64,000 bases of DNA, from assembly GCA_014360495.1 (NCBI GenBank), contig JACIXR010000011.1, forward strand, positions 1 to 64,000. The letters are read 5' to 3'. Made by a program: the position numbers and the translations under genes. Source of the DNA: a bacterium (GTDB taxonomy: Bacteria; Armatimonadota; JACIXR01). The notes beneath the pieces were generated by a model that was given only the letters and a program-made list of their open reading frames with translations, did no database searches and had not been told where the DNA came from. Positions 8,895 to 17,437 of this stretch are shown here, in pieces (the first letter of the stretch is position 1; every line of letters starts with the position of its first letter).

Positions 8895-9938
8895 ATGAGA
8901 AAGGCGAAAGCTGCTGTCCTTTATAAGCCATTTGATTTGAGGATTGAGGAGGTGGATGTGAGAGAGCCGGCGGAAGATGAGGTTGTGATAAGAATTAAAG
9001 CGGTGGGAGTCTGTGGCTCCGATATCCATTTCTACAAAGAAGGTAAGATAGGGAAGTTTGTTGTAGAGAAGCCCTTGATATTGGGGCATGAATCCGCTGG
9101 GGAAATCGTTGAGGTGGGAAAGAATGTGAAGGAGAGGAAGGTTGGCGATAGGGTGGCGATTGAGCCGGGCATTCCCTGCAGAAAATGCGAGTATTGCAAG
9201 GGAGGAAAATACAATCTCTGCCCGGATATGAAATTCCTCTCATGCCCTCCCTATGACGGGTTCTTCGTTGAGTACGCTGTTGTCCCCTGGGATTTCACAT
9301 TCATCCTTCCTGAAGGCGTCTCCTTTGAAGAGGGAGCCATGGTTGAGCCCCTCTCGGTGGGCATGCAGGCGGCGAAGCGCTCTGGCGTCTCCGCAGGGGA
9401 TACGGTGGCAATCCTGGGAGCGGGACCCATTGGTCTCTGTACCCTCCAGGTAGTTAAGGCTTTCGGCGCTTCCCCCATTATAATCACGGATGTCGTTCCC
9501 AACCGTCTTGAGCTGGCTTCTAAAATGGGAGCTACCTACACGATTAACGCGAAAGAAGAGGATGTTGTCAAGAAAATCAACGAGCTGACGAACGGACGAG
9601 GAGTTGATGCGACTTTTGAATGCGCCGGGCAAACGGCTACAACTCAAATCACTCCTTACATAACAAAGCCCGGAGGAGTTATCACCCTTGTGGGAGTGAC
9701 CTCCGAGGAGGTCTATCCTATGCCGATGCTTGAAATTGCCCATATGCGGGAGCTTGATGTGAGAGGCGTGTTCCGATATGCGAATGTCCATGCCCTCACA
9801 GTCAAGCTCTTGGGGGAGGGGAAGCTTGACGCCAAGCCTCTCATAACGCATAGCTTCTCCCTTGAGGAAACAAAGGAGGCATTGGAATTCGTGGACCAAA
9901 ATAAGGATAAAGTCATAAAGGCAGTAATTAAACCTTAA
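8895..9938 (+). CDS. Zinc-dependent medium-chain dehydrogenase (sorbitol/xylitol dehydrogenase-like)
   Basis: The 347-residue MDR-family enzyme shows the catalytic zinc ligands in GVCGSDIHFY and GHESAGEIVEVG, a structural zinc lobe with four cysteines (CRKCEYCKGGKYNLC), and the NAD-binding motif GAGPIGLCTLQ. CGSDIHFY is typical of sorbitol and xylitol dehydrogenases, so polyol/ketose interconversion is likely. ATG 8895 lies nine bases after AGGAGG; an in-frame TTG at 8889 is too close. A DUF6785-like membrane protein gene begins two bases after the stop, so the two are translationally linked. Confidence 0.88.
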   Translation: MRKAKAAVLYKPFDLRIEEVDVREPAEDEVVIRIKAVGVCGSDIHFYKEGKIGKFVVEKPLILGHESAGEIVEVGKNVKERKVGDRVAIEPGIPCRKCEYCKGGKYNLCPDMKFLSCPPYDGFFVEYAVVPWDFTFILPEGVSFEEGAMVEPLSVGMQAAKRSGVSAGDTVAILGAGPIGLCTLQVVKAFGASPIIITDVVPNRLELASKMGATYTINAKEEDVVKKINELTNGRGVDATFECAGQTATTQITPYITKPGGVITLVGVTSEEVYPMPMLEIAHMRELDVRGVFRYANVHALTVKLLGEGKLDAKPLITHSFSLEETKEALEFVDQNKDKVIKAVIKP

Positions 9939-9940
9939 TA

Positions 9941-12025
9941 ATGAAAGAGCAAGCGGTTACTCCGAGAGCGATATTAATAGGGGCGCTTCTCATTCCCCTT
10001 AATGTTTATTGGGTAACCGTGATGGAGGTGAGGTGGTATACCTTAGATGGTTCCTGCCTCCCCCTCTTCATCACTCCAGTGTTTTTTCTCTTCACCCTTG
10101 TGGTATTCAATCTCTTCATTTACCACAAGGGTGCCGTCCATCCTTTTTTCCTCTTCTTCCTTTTCTCCCTGTTTGACCTTCTCTGGGTAATTGTTCTTGG
10201 CTACAACACGCCGCTTCGCCTTTACCAAATACTGATTTTCCTCGCTGTTTTTGATTACTTTCTATATATCTTGCCTAAACGGGTCAATATCCGTCCCCTA
10301 AACGGTGGAGAACTGCTCGTAATTTACATAATGCTCGTTATGTCCATGACCATGGCGGGGCACGATACGATTCAGAACCTCTTCGGCGTCCTCGGTCACC
10401 CTTACTACTATGCCACACCGGAAAACAAATGGAAGAAGTTGTTCTTCAAGTACCTACCGAAATGGCTCTTCGTGTCAGATAAAGAAGCCCTGGAGGCTTT
10501 CTATGGTGGAGGCGCTACCCATTACCTTCTACGCCATTTTCACATCTGGGCTAAGCCTCTATTTTATTGGAGCATATATGTTATGGCTTTGGTCTTTATG
10601 ATGCTCTGCCTCAATGTGATGGTGCGAAAGCAATGGACGGAGCAGGAGAAGCTTTCCTTCCCCATCATCCAGCTCCCCTTGGAGATAGCGAGGGGAGGAG
10701 GTGAGGTTCCCCTCTTCAAGAACCGCCTTCTATGGGTTGGTTTCGCCGTTGCCTTCGTTGTCGGTTCAATTAATGGGATAGCATCACTCCTCCCCTATAT
10801 CCCTCGCCTCCCCGTAAGCGCTTGGGACCCCGCTAACGACTTGGGGCAGTATGTAACGACTTCTCCTTGGAACGCTATAGGTTGGACTCCTTTATCAAAA
10901 TATCCCTTTGCCATTGGTCTTGCCTTCTTCATTCCAGCCGACCTCTCCTTCTCCTGCTGGTTCTTCTATGTCTTTAGAAAGCTCCTTCAGGTTTTGGGAA
11001 GGGCAACGGGTTGGGAAGGGTCTATGCGTGGTTTTCCCTTCTTTGGTGAACAAGCCTCCGGGGCTTGGCTCGCTCTTGCTTTAGTGGCGCTCTGGGGGAC
11101 GAAGAGCTTCCTTTGGGGAGTTATAAAGAAGGCTTTCGGCAAGGGACAGCTTGACGATTCCGGGGAGCCCATATCCTATCGCACTGCGGTAATCGGCTTC
11201 TTCCTCGGCTGGGTTGTCCTCTTAGTCTTCGCCTATAAGGCGGGGCTCGCCATTTGGGCAGCGCTGATTTTCTTCACGATTTATTTCCTCTTAGCTTTGG
11301 CTATGTCAAGGGTAAGGGCAGAATTGGGAACTCCCCACGAGATTTACTTCGTCAACCCCGAGAACATTATGGGAACGCTTATGGGCTCAAAGTTCATAGG
11401 AAAACAGAACTCAACAGTTCTTTGGTCCCTCTATTGGATAAATAGATGCTATAGAAATCATCCAATGCCTGCCCAGCTTGAAGCCTTTAAGATGGCTGAT
11501 GTCGCCAGGATTGAGCAGAAACGGATACTTTGGGTCATCTTCTTTGCCACCTTCCTCGCCCTTCTCTCTGCCTATTTCTTTAACCTCTTCGTCTGCTATG
11601 AAGATGGAGCACAGGCTAAATGTATGGGATATAAAAGTTGGCTCGGTTGGGAATCCTTTAATAACTTGGCTGATTGGATGAACTACGGCAAGCTAGTTGA
11701 GAAAGATAGAGTTATAGCCTTCTCCATCGGATTCATATTCGTTATTCTACTGCGAATAGCGAGATGGAATCTATGGTGGTGGCCATTTCATCCCGCTGGC
11801 TATGCCCTTGCCGTCTCATTCGCTATGGATTACTTCTGGTTCTCCTTCTTCATCTCCTGGCTCTTGAAGATTATCATCCTGCGCGCTGGGGGGATGAAGC
11901 TTCACAGGAGGGCGATACCTTTCTTCCTCGGGCTCATCCTCGGTGATTATGTTATAGGCTCGATTTGGGCTATCCTTGGTCCCTTCGCCTTCCTACAAAG
12001 AATCCAATTCAAGACGTTCATCTGA
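9941..12025 (+). CDS. Large polytopic membrane protein, DUF6785/DUF6784-like
   Basis: The 694-residue protein has an N-terminal segment (TPRAILIGALLIPLNVYWVT) and a run of about twelve or more hydrophobic helices throughout. Large soluble loops lie near residues 150-200 and 480-540. From memory it resembles the DUF6785/DUF6784 proteins common in Armatimonadota and Planctomycetes, of unknown function. Its size and helix count suggest a transporter (inference). It is packed between a polyol dehydrogenase (2-bp gap) and gpsA (ATG overlapping its TGA), so uptake of a sugar or polyol is a reasonable hypothesis. No signal peptide distinct from the first helix. Confidence 0.7.
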   Translation: MKEQAVTPRAILIGALLIPLNVYWVTVMEVRWYTLDGSCLPLFITPVFFLFTLVVFNLFIYHKGAVHPFFLFFLFSLFDLLWVIVLGYNTPLRLYQILIFLAVFDYFLYILPKRVNIRPLNGGELLVIYIMLVMSMTMAGHDTIQNLFGVLGHPYYYATPENKWKKLFFKYLPKWLFVSDKEALEAFYGGGATHYLLRHFHIWAKPLFYWSIYVMALVFMMLCLNVMVRKQWTEQEKLSFPIIQLPLEIARGGGEVPLFKNRLLWVGFAVAFVVGSINGIASLLPYIPRLPVSAWDPANDLGQYVTTSPWNAIGWTPLSKYPFAIGLAFFIPADLSFSCWFFYVFRKLLQVLGRATGWEGSMRGFPFFGEQASGAWLALALVALWGTKSFLWGVIKKAFGKGQLDDSGEPISYRTAVIGFFLGWVVLLVFAYKAGLAIWAALIFFTIYFLLALAMSRVRAELGTPHEIYFVNPENIMGTLMGSKFIGKQNSTVLWSLYWINRCYRNHPMPAQLEAFKMADVARIEQKRILWVIFFATFLALLSAYFFNLFVCYEDGAQAKCMGYKSWLGWESFNNLADWMNYGKLVEKDRVIAFSIGFIFVILLRIARWNLWWWPFHPAGYALAVSFAMDYFWFSFFISWLLKIIILRAGGMKLHRRAIPFFLGLILGDYVIGSIWAILGPFAFLQRIQFKTFI

Positions 12026-13023
12026 TGAGAATCGGGATACTGGGAGCTGGCTCTTGGGGAACCGCGTTAGCTTTTCTTTTAGGGAAAAAGGGAGAGGATG
12101 TCCTTTTATGGGCGAGGAGAAAGGAGGTCGCGGATTGGATTAATGATAAGAACGAGAATCGCTTCTATCTTCCCGGCATCATCTTACCACTGAATATAAG
12201 GGCTACGATTGAGATTGACGAAGCGGTTGAAGGGAAGGATGTTATAGTCCTAGCGGTTCCCTCTTTCGCCATGCGGGAGGTTGTAGAGAGGCTTTCCCAT
12301 TGCGATATAGGGAGTGCTATTGTTGTGAGCGCTGCTAAGGGGTTGGAGGAGGAAAGCGGAAAGAGGATGTCGGAGGTCATCTTGGAGATTATGCCTTCTT
12401 TGAAGGAGAGGTTACTCGTCCTTTCTGGACCTAATTTGGCGGGTGAGATAGTGAGGGAGATTCCCACGACGAGCGTTGTTGCGGGAGAAGAGAGCCTCTC
12501 AAGCTTCGTTCAGGAGCTTTTCGCAACTCATTATTTCAGAGTTTACAGGAACGAGGATATAATCGGGGTGGAATTGGGAGGTGCTTTGAAGAACATCATA
12601 GCGATAGGAGCGGGTATAAACGATGGGTTGGGATTCGGAGATAACACCAAATCGGCTTTAATGACGAGGGGATTGGCGGAGATGATAAGATTGGGGTTGA
12701 GGTTGGGAGCATCCCTTCAGACCTTCTTCGGATTGGCGGGATTGGGCGATTTGGTAGCGACCTGCGCGAGTCCCTTGAGCAGAAACAGAAGATTGGGAGA
12801 GCTGATTGCAAAAGGAAGGAGCTTGGAGGAGGCTAAGAGAGAGATTGGGCAGGTGGCAGAGGGCGAGCCAACGACGAGAGCGGCTTATAATTTGGCTATG
12901 AGTTTGGGTGTGGAGATGCCCATAACCTGCGAGATTTACAATGTCCTGTTCAAGGAAAAAGACCCACGCCAAGCTGTGATAGACCTAATGACCCGCCCCT
13001 TAAAGGCTGAGAGATATCCCTGA
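12025..13023 (+). CDS. gpsA: NAD(P)-dependent glycerol-3-phosphate dehydrogenase
   Basis: GpsA reduces dihydroxyacetone phosphate to sn-glycerol 3-phosphate for phospholipid synthesis. The 332-residue product starts with the Rossmann motif MRIGILGAGSWGTALAFLL and contains VVSAAKGLEEE, LSGPNLAGEI and the catalytic-lysine segment GALKNIIAIGAGI. GDNTKSALMTRGLAEM follows, as in the family. The start is taken as ATG 12025, which overlaps the upstream TGA in TGATG; an in-frame ATG at 11965 lies inside the previous gene and would precede the Rossmann start by 20 unrelated residues. Length is normal. Confidence 0.95.
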   Translation: MRIGILGAGSWGTALAFLLGKKGEDVLLWARRKEVADWINDKNENRFYLPGIILPLNIRATIEIDEAVEGKDVIVLAVPSFAMREVVERLSHCDIGSAIVVSAAKGLEEESGKRMSEVILEIMPSLKERLLVLSGPNLAGEIVREIPTTSVVAGEESLSSFVQELFATHYFRVYRNEDIIGVELGGALKNIIAIGAGINDGLGFGDNTKSALMTRGLAEMIRLGLRLGASLQTFFGLAGLGDLVATCASPLSRNRRLGELIAKGRSLEEAKREIGQVAEGEPTTRAAYNLAMSLGVEMPITCEIYNVLFKEKDPRQAVIDLMTRPLKAERYP

Positions 13024-13218
13024 TTATAATTCCATAATAAAGGATTTACTATAAAGATTTCTCATTAATTCCCCTGCCCGATAATCACGGAAAAAGCAAG
13101 AGAAATCAAATCTTGAGACAACATCTCTATCGCTAATGGGTTAAAATCCCTCTTCTTGGCTTTTTAGGACTTCATGAGAATTGTGTTTCTTGAAACGCCA
13201 AAACTTACTTTGTCGCTT

Positions 13219-13434
13219 CTACTCCGATTCTATTTCCACTATTTTCCTTCTCTTGGTTTCGCCCCTGATTATCCTTACTTTTCCTCCGAAATGGCGGGAA
13301 AGAAGCCTGATAATTGCCTCGTTTGCCTTGCCCTTTTCCGCTGGCTCCTTTACCTTCACAACCAATGGTTCTCCCTCTATTATCTCCTCTTTTCCTGCGC
13401 TTGGAATTACTTTAATCTCCAATATCCTCTTCAT
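13219..13434 (-). CDS. YggU/DUF167 family protein (UPF0235)
   Basis: This 71-residue protein has the DUF167 pattern: an early IKVIPSAGKEEI strand, the central VVKVKEPAEKGKANEAIIRLLS and a C-terminal GETKRRKIVEI. The KANEA motif is the family hallmark. Function is unknown; homologues are small single-domain alpha/beta proteins. ATG 13434 lies only 26 bp from the divergent GxGYxYP gene, and a possible -10 box ends about ten bases before it, so the mRNA may be leaderless. About 195 bp of apparently non-coding sequence separates it from gpsA. Confidence 0.85.
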   Translation of the reverse strand: MKRILEIKVIPSAGKEEIIEGEPLVVKVKEPAEKGKANEAIIRLLSRHFGGKVRIIRGETKRRKIVEIESE

Positions 13435-13440
13435 ATCAGT

Positions 13441-13450
13441 TATAATTTTA
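13441..13450. promoter_or_regulatory. Overlapping divergent -10 boxes
   Basis: TATAAT on the plus strand (13441-13446) overlaps TAAAAT on the minus strand (complement of 13445-13450). They serve ATG 13461 (rightward) and ATG 13434 (leftward). Expected starts near 13453 and 13438 give leaders of about 8 and 4 bases. No good -35 hexamer is seen on either side. Confidence 0.4.
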
Positions 13451-13460
13451 ACGAGATAAA

Positions 13461-16388
13461 ATGCCCTTATCTATTTCCATCTTCAATAAAGAGAAGAGAC
13501 TCTTTCCCTTCCTTCTTTTATTGCTATCTTCTCTTGTTTACTGCCATCCCAAAGTTGCCATATTCTCTCAGCCCCTTTTCCCTCGCTTCGGAGCTAATCC
13601 CTCTCTTCATCCCCGTTCCATTGCCCAGTATCTCCAGGCGTTCGGCATCCCCACCGATTTATTAGACGCTAACGATTTAGCGAATCCCAAGGTATTCAAT
13701 TCCAAAAAATACTGTATCTTGATTTATCCCTATGGCAACACCTTCCCTCTTGATACAATAGATAACATTATAGCCTTTCATACCAAAGGTGGAAGCATAA
13801 TAGCGGTCTCCGTTCCCTTCTGCCATCCCTGCCTCGCTAAGGGTGCTAAGGATTGGCAGTTCGCTTTGAGGGAGGAAGACCATGCCGAAAGGACTCCTCA
13901 GCCCCATAGTGGGAAATATGCCCTTTATTTAAGAAAGGGAAGCGAAAATTGGACAATCATAAGATCGGCTTATATTGATAGGGAAGCTGATATCTATACC
14001 CTTTCGGCTTGGGTCAAGGTCATCAGCGGCAACATCGGTGAGGATAGGGTGGGGGATAGGTTGTTTTTGAGATTTTGGGATGAGAAGGGAAATTTCCTCG
14101 GACAGGATGGACCATCCATCCCTCAGAAGAAGGACAAATGGCTCTTCATTTCCCAAGATGTGATAGTCCCAAAGGAGACAAAGAGAGTAGATGTTATATT
14201 GGCTCTATATTCTTCTTCGGGCGAGCTATTGATTGATGATGTTTCCTTAAAAGTGAAGGGGAAAAATAAAGAACTTCTGCCCAATGGAGGATTTGAGCTG
14301 ATGGCGGCTCCCTGGGAAGATAGGGGGCATAAGGATGAATGGCTATCTCATAAAGGTCTTGGGATAGGCGGTTTTTGGACGCCCCAAGGGAACGAGAAGA
14401 TGGTCTATCTCAAAAATAAAGACCCTTTGGAACTTGAATTCATAGATTGGAAAAAATATGAGACTGTATTAAGTCAAACATTGGACCCCGAGAGCCTTCC
14501 CAAAGAAGATATGGTTTTGCCAATCGCCGGCTACAGGGTGAACGGGAAATTCTATCCCGCCATAGCGGTTATCAAACATAATTGCAGGCAATTTAGAGGT
14601 GCGATTGATATCTTGCTTGGGCAGGTCTTCAATCCCAATAAAGGAAGGATTCCCTCGGAGCTGGGAAGGTTTTTCGATACAAGCGAAAGGCAACCGCTTT
14701 TAGACCTGCGCCAAGTTTACCTTCATTCGGTCCTTTATATTCTTTCGGAGAAGGGTTTGATTTCCAAGCAAAAAAGAGGGGAAATTATAAGGCTCGCTGA
14801 GGGAGATTATCGGGAGAGAGTGAGAAATAAAATCAAAGGTAAGCTCGTTTCCTTTCCCTCCGTCTTCCCCCACAGCTCTCCTCCCCAGAAAAGGCTTATC
14901 GTCAGCGATGTGAGGGAATTAGCAGATGATGAGAAGCTTCTTTTAACATCACTGCAAGGGATAGTGAATAGGGATTCGCCTTCCATATATCTTATCTTCA
15001 ATCCCATTGATGAGCGCTGGCTTGAATGGTTGAGGGAAAGGGGAGATATAAGCGAGATTGAGAGGGTGAAAAATCCTTTTTCTCTACTTTCTCGTTTCAG
15101 GAACAAGATTAGAGGGATGGTGATTTATGACCCGAAGGTGCCTGCCAGCGTGGATGCAGGGACGATGCTTGCGGGAATAGAAAGAGTGGTTATTGCATCC
15201 CCTCGCTTGGCTTCCCGCTTGTCTCTTCCCGTTCTCTGGGATTTAAGGGGGAAGTGGAGGAAGAATTGGGAGGTCTACAGATGGGCGTATAAAAATCTTT
15301 GGTCAAAATTGAATCATCAATTTTTGGTATCCATCCCTCATAGCTGGGTTGTGATGAGGGATTACGCCATTGAATTCAGGGCTTTTACCTTCTGGATTAG
15401 CGGTGAGGTAGATGGGGATACGCCAGAAGGGGATCCCTTAGAGGAGCAATTGGTGATTGAGGAGGTGCTTGCTTCCGCTCCGCCCAATATCGGGATAATA
15501 GGCGTTCCCTATGCTGGAAAGGGGGTAGGGATACAGGAGGCGCCAGGGGTTGGATTGTGGAGCAGATATGCTAAATTTTTGGCTTGGTCTCATATCCCGA
15601 ATTTGAGTGTTCATAGCGGGACGAGGCGGGTGGAATACAAGCAAACTTCAGCGGAATGTCCCTCCCTTGAGGATAAAATATACATCACTTTCCTCGTCTC
15701 GGACGGGGATGCTCCTATAAATTGGTATGATTTCTTCCTTTGGAGGTATTGGGATGACCCTCTGAGGGGGACTTTACCTTTGACTTGGAGCGTTGGACCA
15801 ACTGTTTACGATTTGATTCCCGATGTTATGGATTATTATTATTCCAAAGCGGGAATAAACGATTATTTCGTCTGTGCCTTCGGGGTTGGCTATGCTTTTA
15901 CCGATATCTATGCCGACGAATATGAAAATAAAAAGGAAATATGGGAGGATTTTCTTAGATTGACGAGGGCTTATATGGGGAAAATGGGATTGGATTGCCT
16001 TTGGACCCATCACGAAGGAGAGAGATATTTGAAAATCTATGGGGAGAAGCTTAACTTGAAGTGCATATTGGCTGACTACGGACGCGTTCCCGATATCAAT
16101 TCCTATGAGAAGGCTGTTTTTCTCCTCCCCTCAGGCGTTCCTGTCTTCCGCTCACTCACGACATTTGACCCCGAAGGAGGGGAGAAGAAAAGCTTCTACC
16201 TTCTTATAGGGGAGACCAAGAAATTCACTCCGAATATTCGTCCCGCCTTTATGCATATCTTCGTCCAATGCTATCCAATGTCTCCTTCTCTGATTAAGAG
16301 ATTATGGGATGAGTTAGGGAAGGAATATGTTCCCCTTCGTCCAGACCATCTCGCAGAACTGTTCAAGAAGGCTCATTCCCAGCCGTGA
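13461..16388 (+). CDS. Secreted GxGYxYP-family protein with carbohydrate-binding-like region
   Basis: The 975-residue protein begins with a hydrophobic signal (RLFPFLLLLLSSLVYC). Residues about 30-120 look like a glutamine-amidotransferase-like fold and about 150-280 like a CBM4/9-type beta sandwich (ALYLRKGSENWT to LLIDDVSLKVKG). From about residue 480 it follows the GxGYxYP proteins, putative glycoside hydrolases: LLTSLQGIVNRDSPSIYL, FLVSDGDAPINW and CAFGVGYAFTDIYADEY, the last covering the name-giving motif with F replacing the second Y. Enzymatic activity is not established for the family. It overlaps the convergent hydrolase gene by 16 bp. Confidence 0.75.
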   Translation: MPLSISIFNKEKRLFPFLLLLLSSLVYCHPKVAIFSQPLFPRFGANPSLHPRSIAQYLQAFGIPTDLLDANDLANPKVFNSKKYCILIYPYGNTFPLDTIDNIIAFHTKGGSIIAVSVPFCHPCLAKGAKDWQFALREEDHAERTPQPHSGKYALYLRKGSENWTIIRSAYIDREADIYTLSAWVKVISGNIGEDRVGDRLFLRFWDEKGNFLGQDGPSIPQKKDKWLFISQDVIVPKETKRVDVILALYSSSGELLIDDVSLKVKGKNKELLPNGGFELMAAPWEDRGHKDEWLSHKGLGIGGFWTPQGNEKMVYLKNKDPLELEFIDWKKYETVLSQTLDPESLPKEDMVLPIAGYRVNGKFYPAIAVIKHNCRQFRGAIDILLGQVFNPNKGRIPSELGRFFDTSERQPLLDLRQVYLHSVLYILSEKGLISKQKRGEIIRLAEGDYRERVRNKIKGKLVSFPSVFPHSSPPQKRLIVSDVRELADDEKLLLTSLQGIVNRDSPSIYLIFNPIDERWLEWLRERGDISEIERVKNPFSLLSRFRNKIRGMVIYDPKVPASVDAGTMLAGIERVVIASPRLASRLSLPVLWDLRGKWRKNWEVYRWAYKNLWSKLNHQFLVSIPHSWVVMRDYAIEFRAFTFWISGEVDGDTPEGDPLEEQLVIEEVLASAPPNIGIIGVPYAGKGVGIQEAPGVGLWSRYAKFLAWSHIPNLSVHSGTRRVEYKQTSAECPSLEDKIYITFLVSDGDAPINWYDFFLWRYWDDPLRGTLPLTWSVGPTVYDLIPDVMDYYYSKAGINDYFVCAFGVGYAFTDIYADEYENKKEIWEDFLRLTRAYMGKMGLDCLWTHHEGERYLKIYGEKLNLKCILADYGRVPDINSYEKAVFLLPSGVPVFRSLTTFDPEGGEKKSFYLLIGETKKFTPNIRPAFMHIFVQCYPMSPSLIKRLWDELGKEYVPLRPDHLAELFKKAHSQP

Positions 16389-17437
16389 GCTATTCTCTTG
16401 AATTCCCAATAAGCGGGTTTCGGGCGGAGGTCATATGTTAAAAGCCCCATAGGGATGAGGCTATTGGGGTCAGCCTCATTTCCCCGCCAATCATTGAGAG
16501 TGTGGAATGTGGCGACTTTTATATAGGGGCGCTTCTTTATCTCAGCGAAGCTTTCCCTTAAGAGCCTTGCCTGTCTTTCCCAATCGTTTGTTGCCCATCC
16601 ATATTCCGTAATCCAGATGGGCTTATCGCCGTCGCCCATTTTTACCATCAAATCCCTTATTTCATCTATCCACTTGGTCCTTATGCCGTCTTCAGAATAT
16701 GGATGAATCGCAACTGCGTCAAAGTACGCTTTCCCTCCATTCTCGTAAATCCCTTGGAGGAAAGCTGTCCTGCTTTCCAGCCCTCCCACGGAGACGATGC
16801 AATTTGGATTTCCCCTCTTTAGCCCTCTGTAAACCCTCTTTAGCAGTTCAGTATAGACCTTTGGGTCCCCGCCAAATCTTATATCCTTCGGCTTTCCATT
16901 CTCGTCTTTATCTATGAAGGGCATTCCCATTCCATCGGGCTCATTCCAGAACTCGTAATATTTTATCTTGTCCTTATATCGCCTTGCCGTTTCCTCGGCG
17001 AAATCTTCCAAGATATCGTAGTATTCCTCCTTGGGCGCCACCACCCCTATGAGATTGCTAAATCCCCTCTTATGGAACAACTCCTTCTCTTCCTCTGAGA
17101 GCCCCGAAGCCCATTCAGGGGTTGTGCAGAAACAGCAGATTATCTCGAATCCGTTTTTCGTGACGAGGTCAACGAACTTATCAGTATATGACCAATCCCT
17201 TTTTCCTTTCTTTCCCTCAACATCTGCCCAGGATATCCCCAATCTCGTGCAGGTCACACCTCCCGCCTTCATATAGCTTATGAGAGTGGGAACCCTGAAG
17301 CGAAAGTCAGCTCCCCAACTGCTTCCCGAGACTCCCCAAACGACATTCACTCCATATAAAAGGCTCTTCTCCTTTGGTAAAGCGATGGACAGAAAAATCA
17401 AAAGAAACAAAAATTTACCAAAGCTTAGGAATTTCAA
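16373..17437 (-). CDS. Secreted clan GH-A glycoside hydrolase (GH39/GH5-like)
   Basis: The 354-residue protein has an N-terminal signal (FGKFLFLLIFLSIALP) and a TIM barrel. The acid/base motif is YYEFWNEPDG and the nucleophile motif IWITEYGW, as in GH39 and related clan GH-A families. HPYSEDGI and TFHTLNDWRG fit strands 6 and 8. The start is TTG 17437 behind a long AGGAGGGAGG tract; it lies inside the upstream Gfo/Idh gene, a 23-bp overlap that implies coupled translation. Its 3' end overlaps the convergent GxGYxYP gene. Substrate unknown; a beta-linked plant glycan is likely. Confidence 0.8.
   Translation of the reverse strand: MKFLSFGKFLFLLIFLSIALPKEKSLLYGVNVVWGVSGSSWGADFRFRVPTLISYMKAGGVTCTRLGISWADVEGKKGKRDWSYTDKFVDLVTKNGFEIICCFCTTPEWASGLSEEEKELFHKRGFSNLIGVVAPKEEYYDILEDFAEETARRYKDKIKYYEFWNEPDGMGMPFIDKDENGKPKDIRFGGDPKVYTELLKRVYRGLKRGNPNCIVSVGGLESRTAFLQGIYENGGKAYFDAVAIHPYSEDGIRTKWIDEIRDLMVKMGDGDKPIWITEYGWATNDWERQARLLRESFAEIKKRPYIKVATFHTLNDWRGNEADPNSLIPMGLLTYDLRPKPAYWEFKRIAHGWE

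Noticed and set aside
9240-9899. 219-residue open frame on the minus strand
   Set aside because: Lies wholly within the zinc dehydrogenase gene; its translation has no family features, so it is an antisense shadow.
13174-13665. 163-residue open frame on the plus strand
   Set aside because: Overlaps yggU antisense and the start of the GxGYxYP gene in another frame; no domain.
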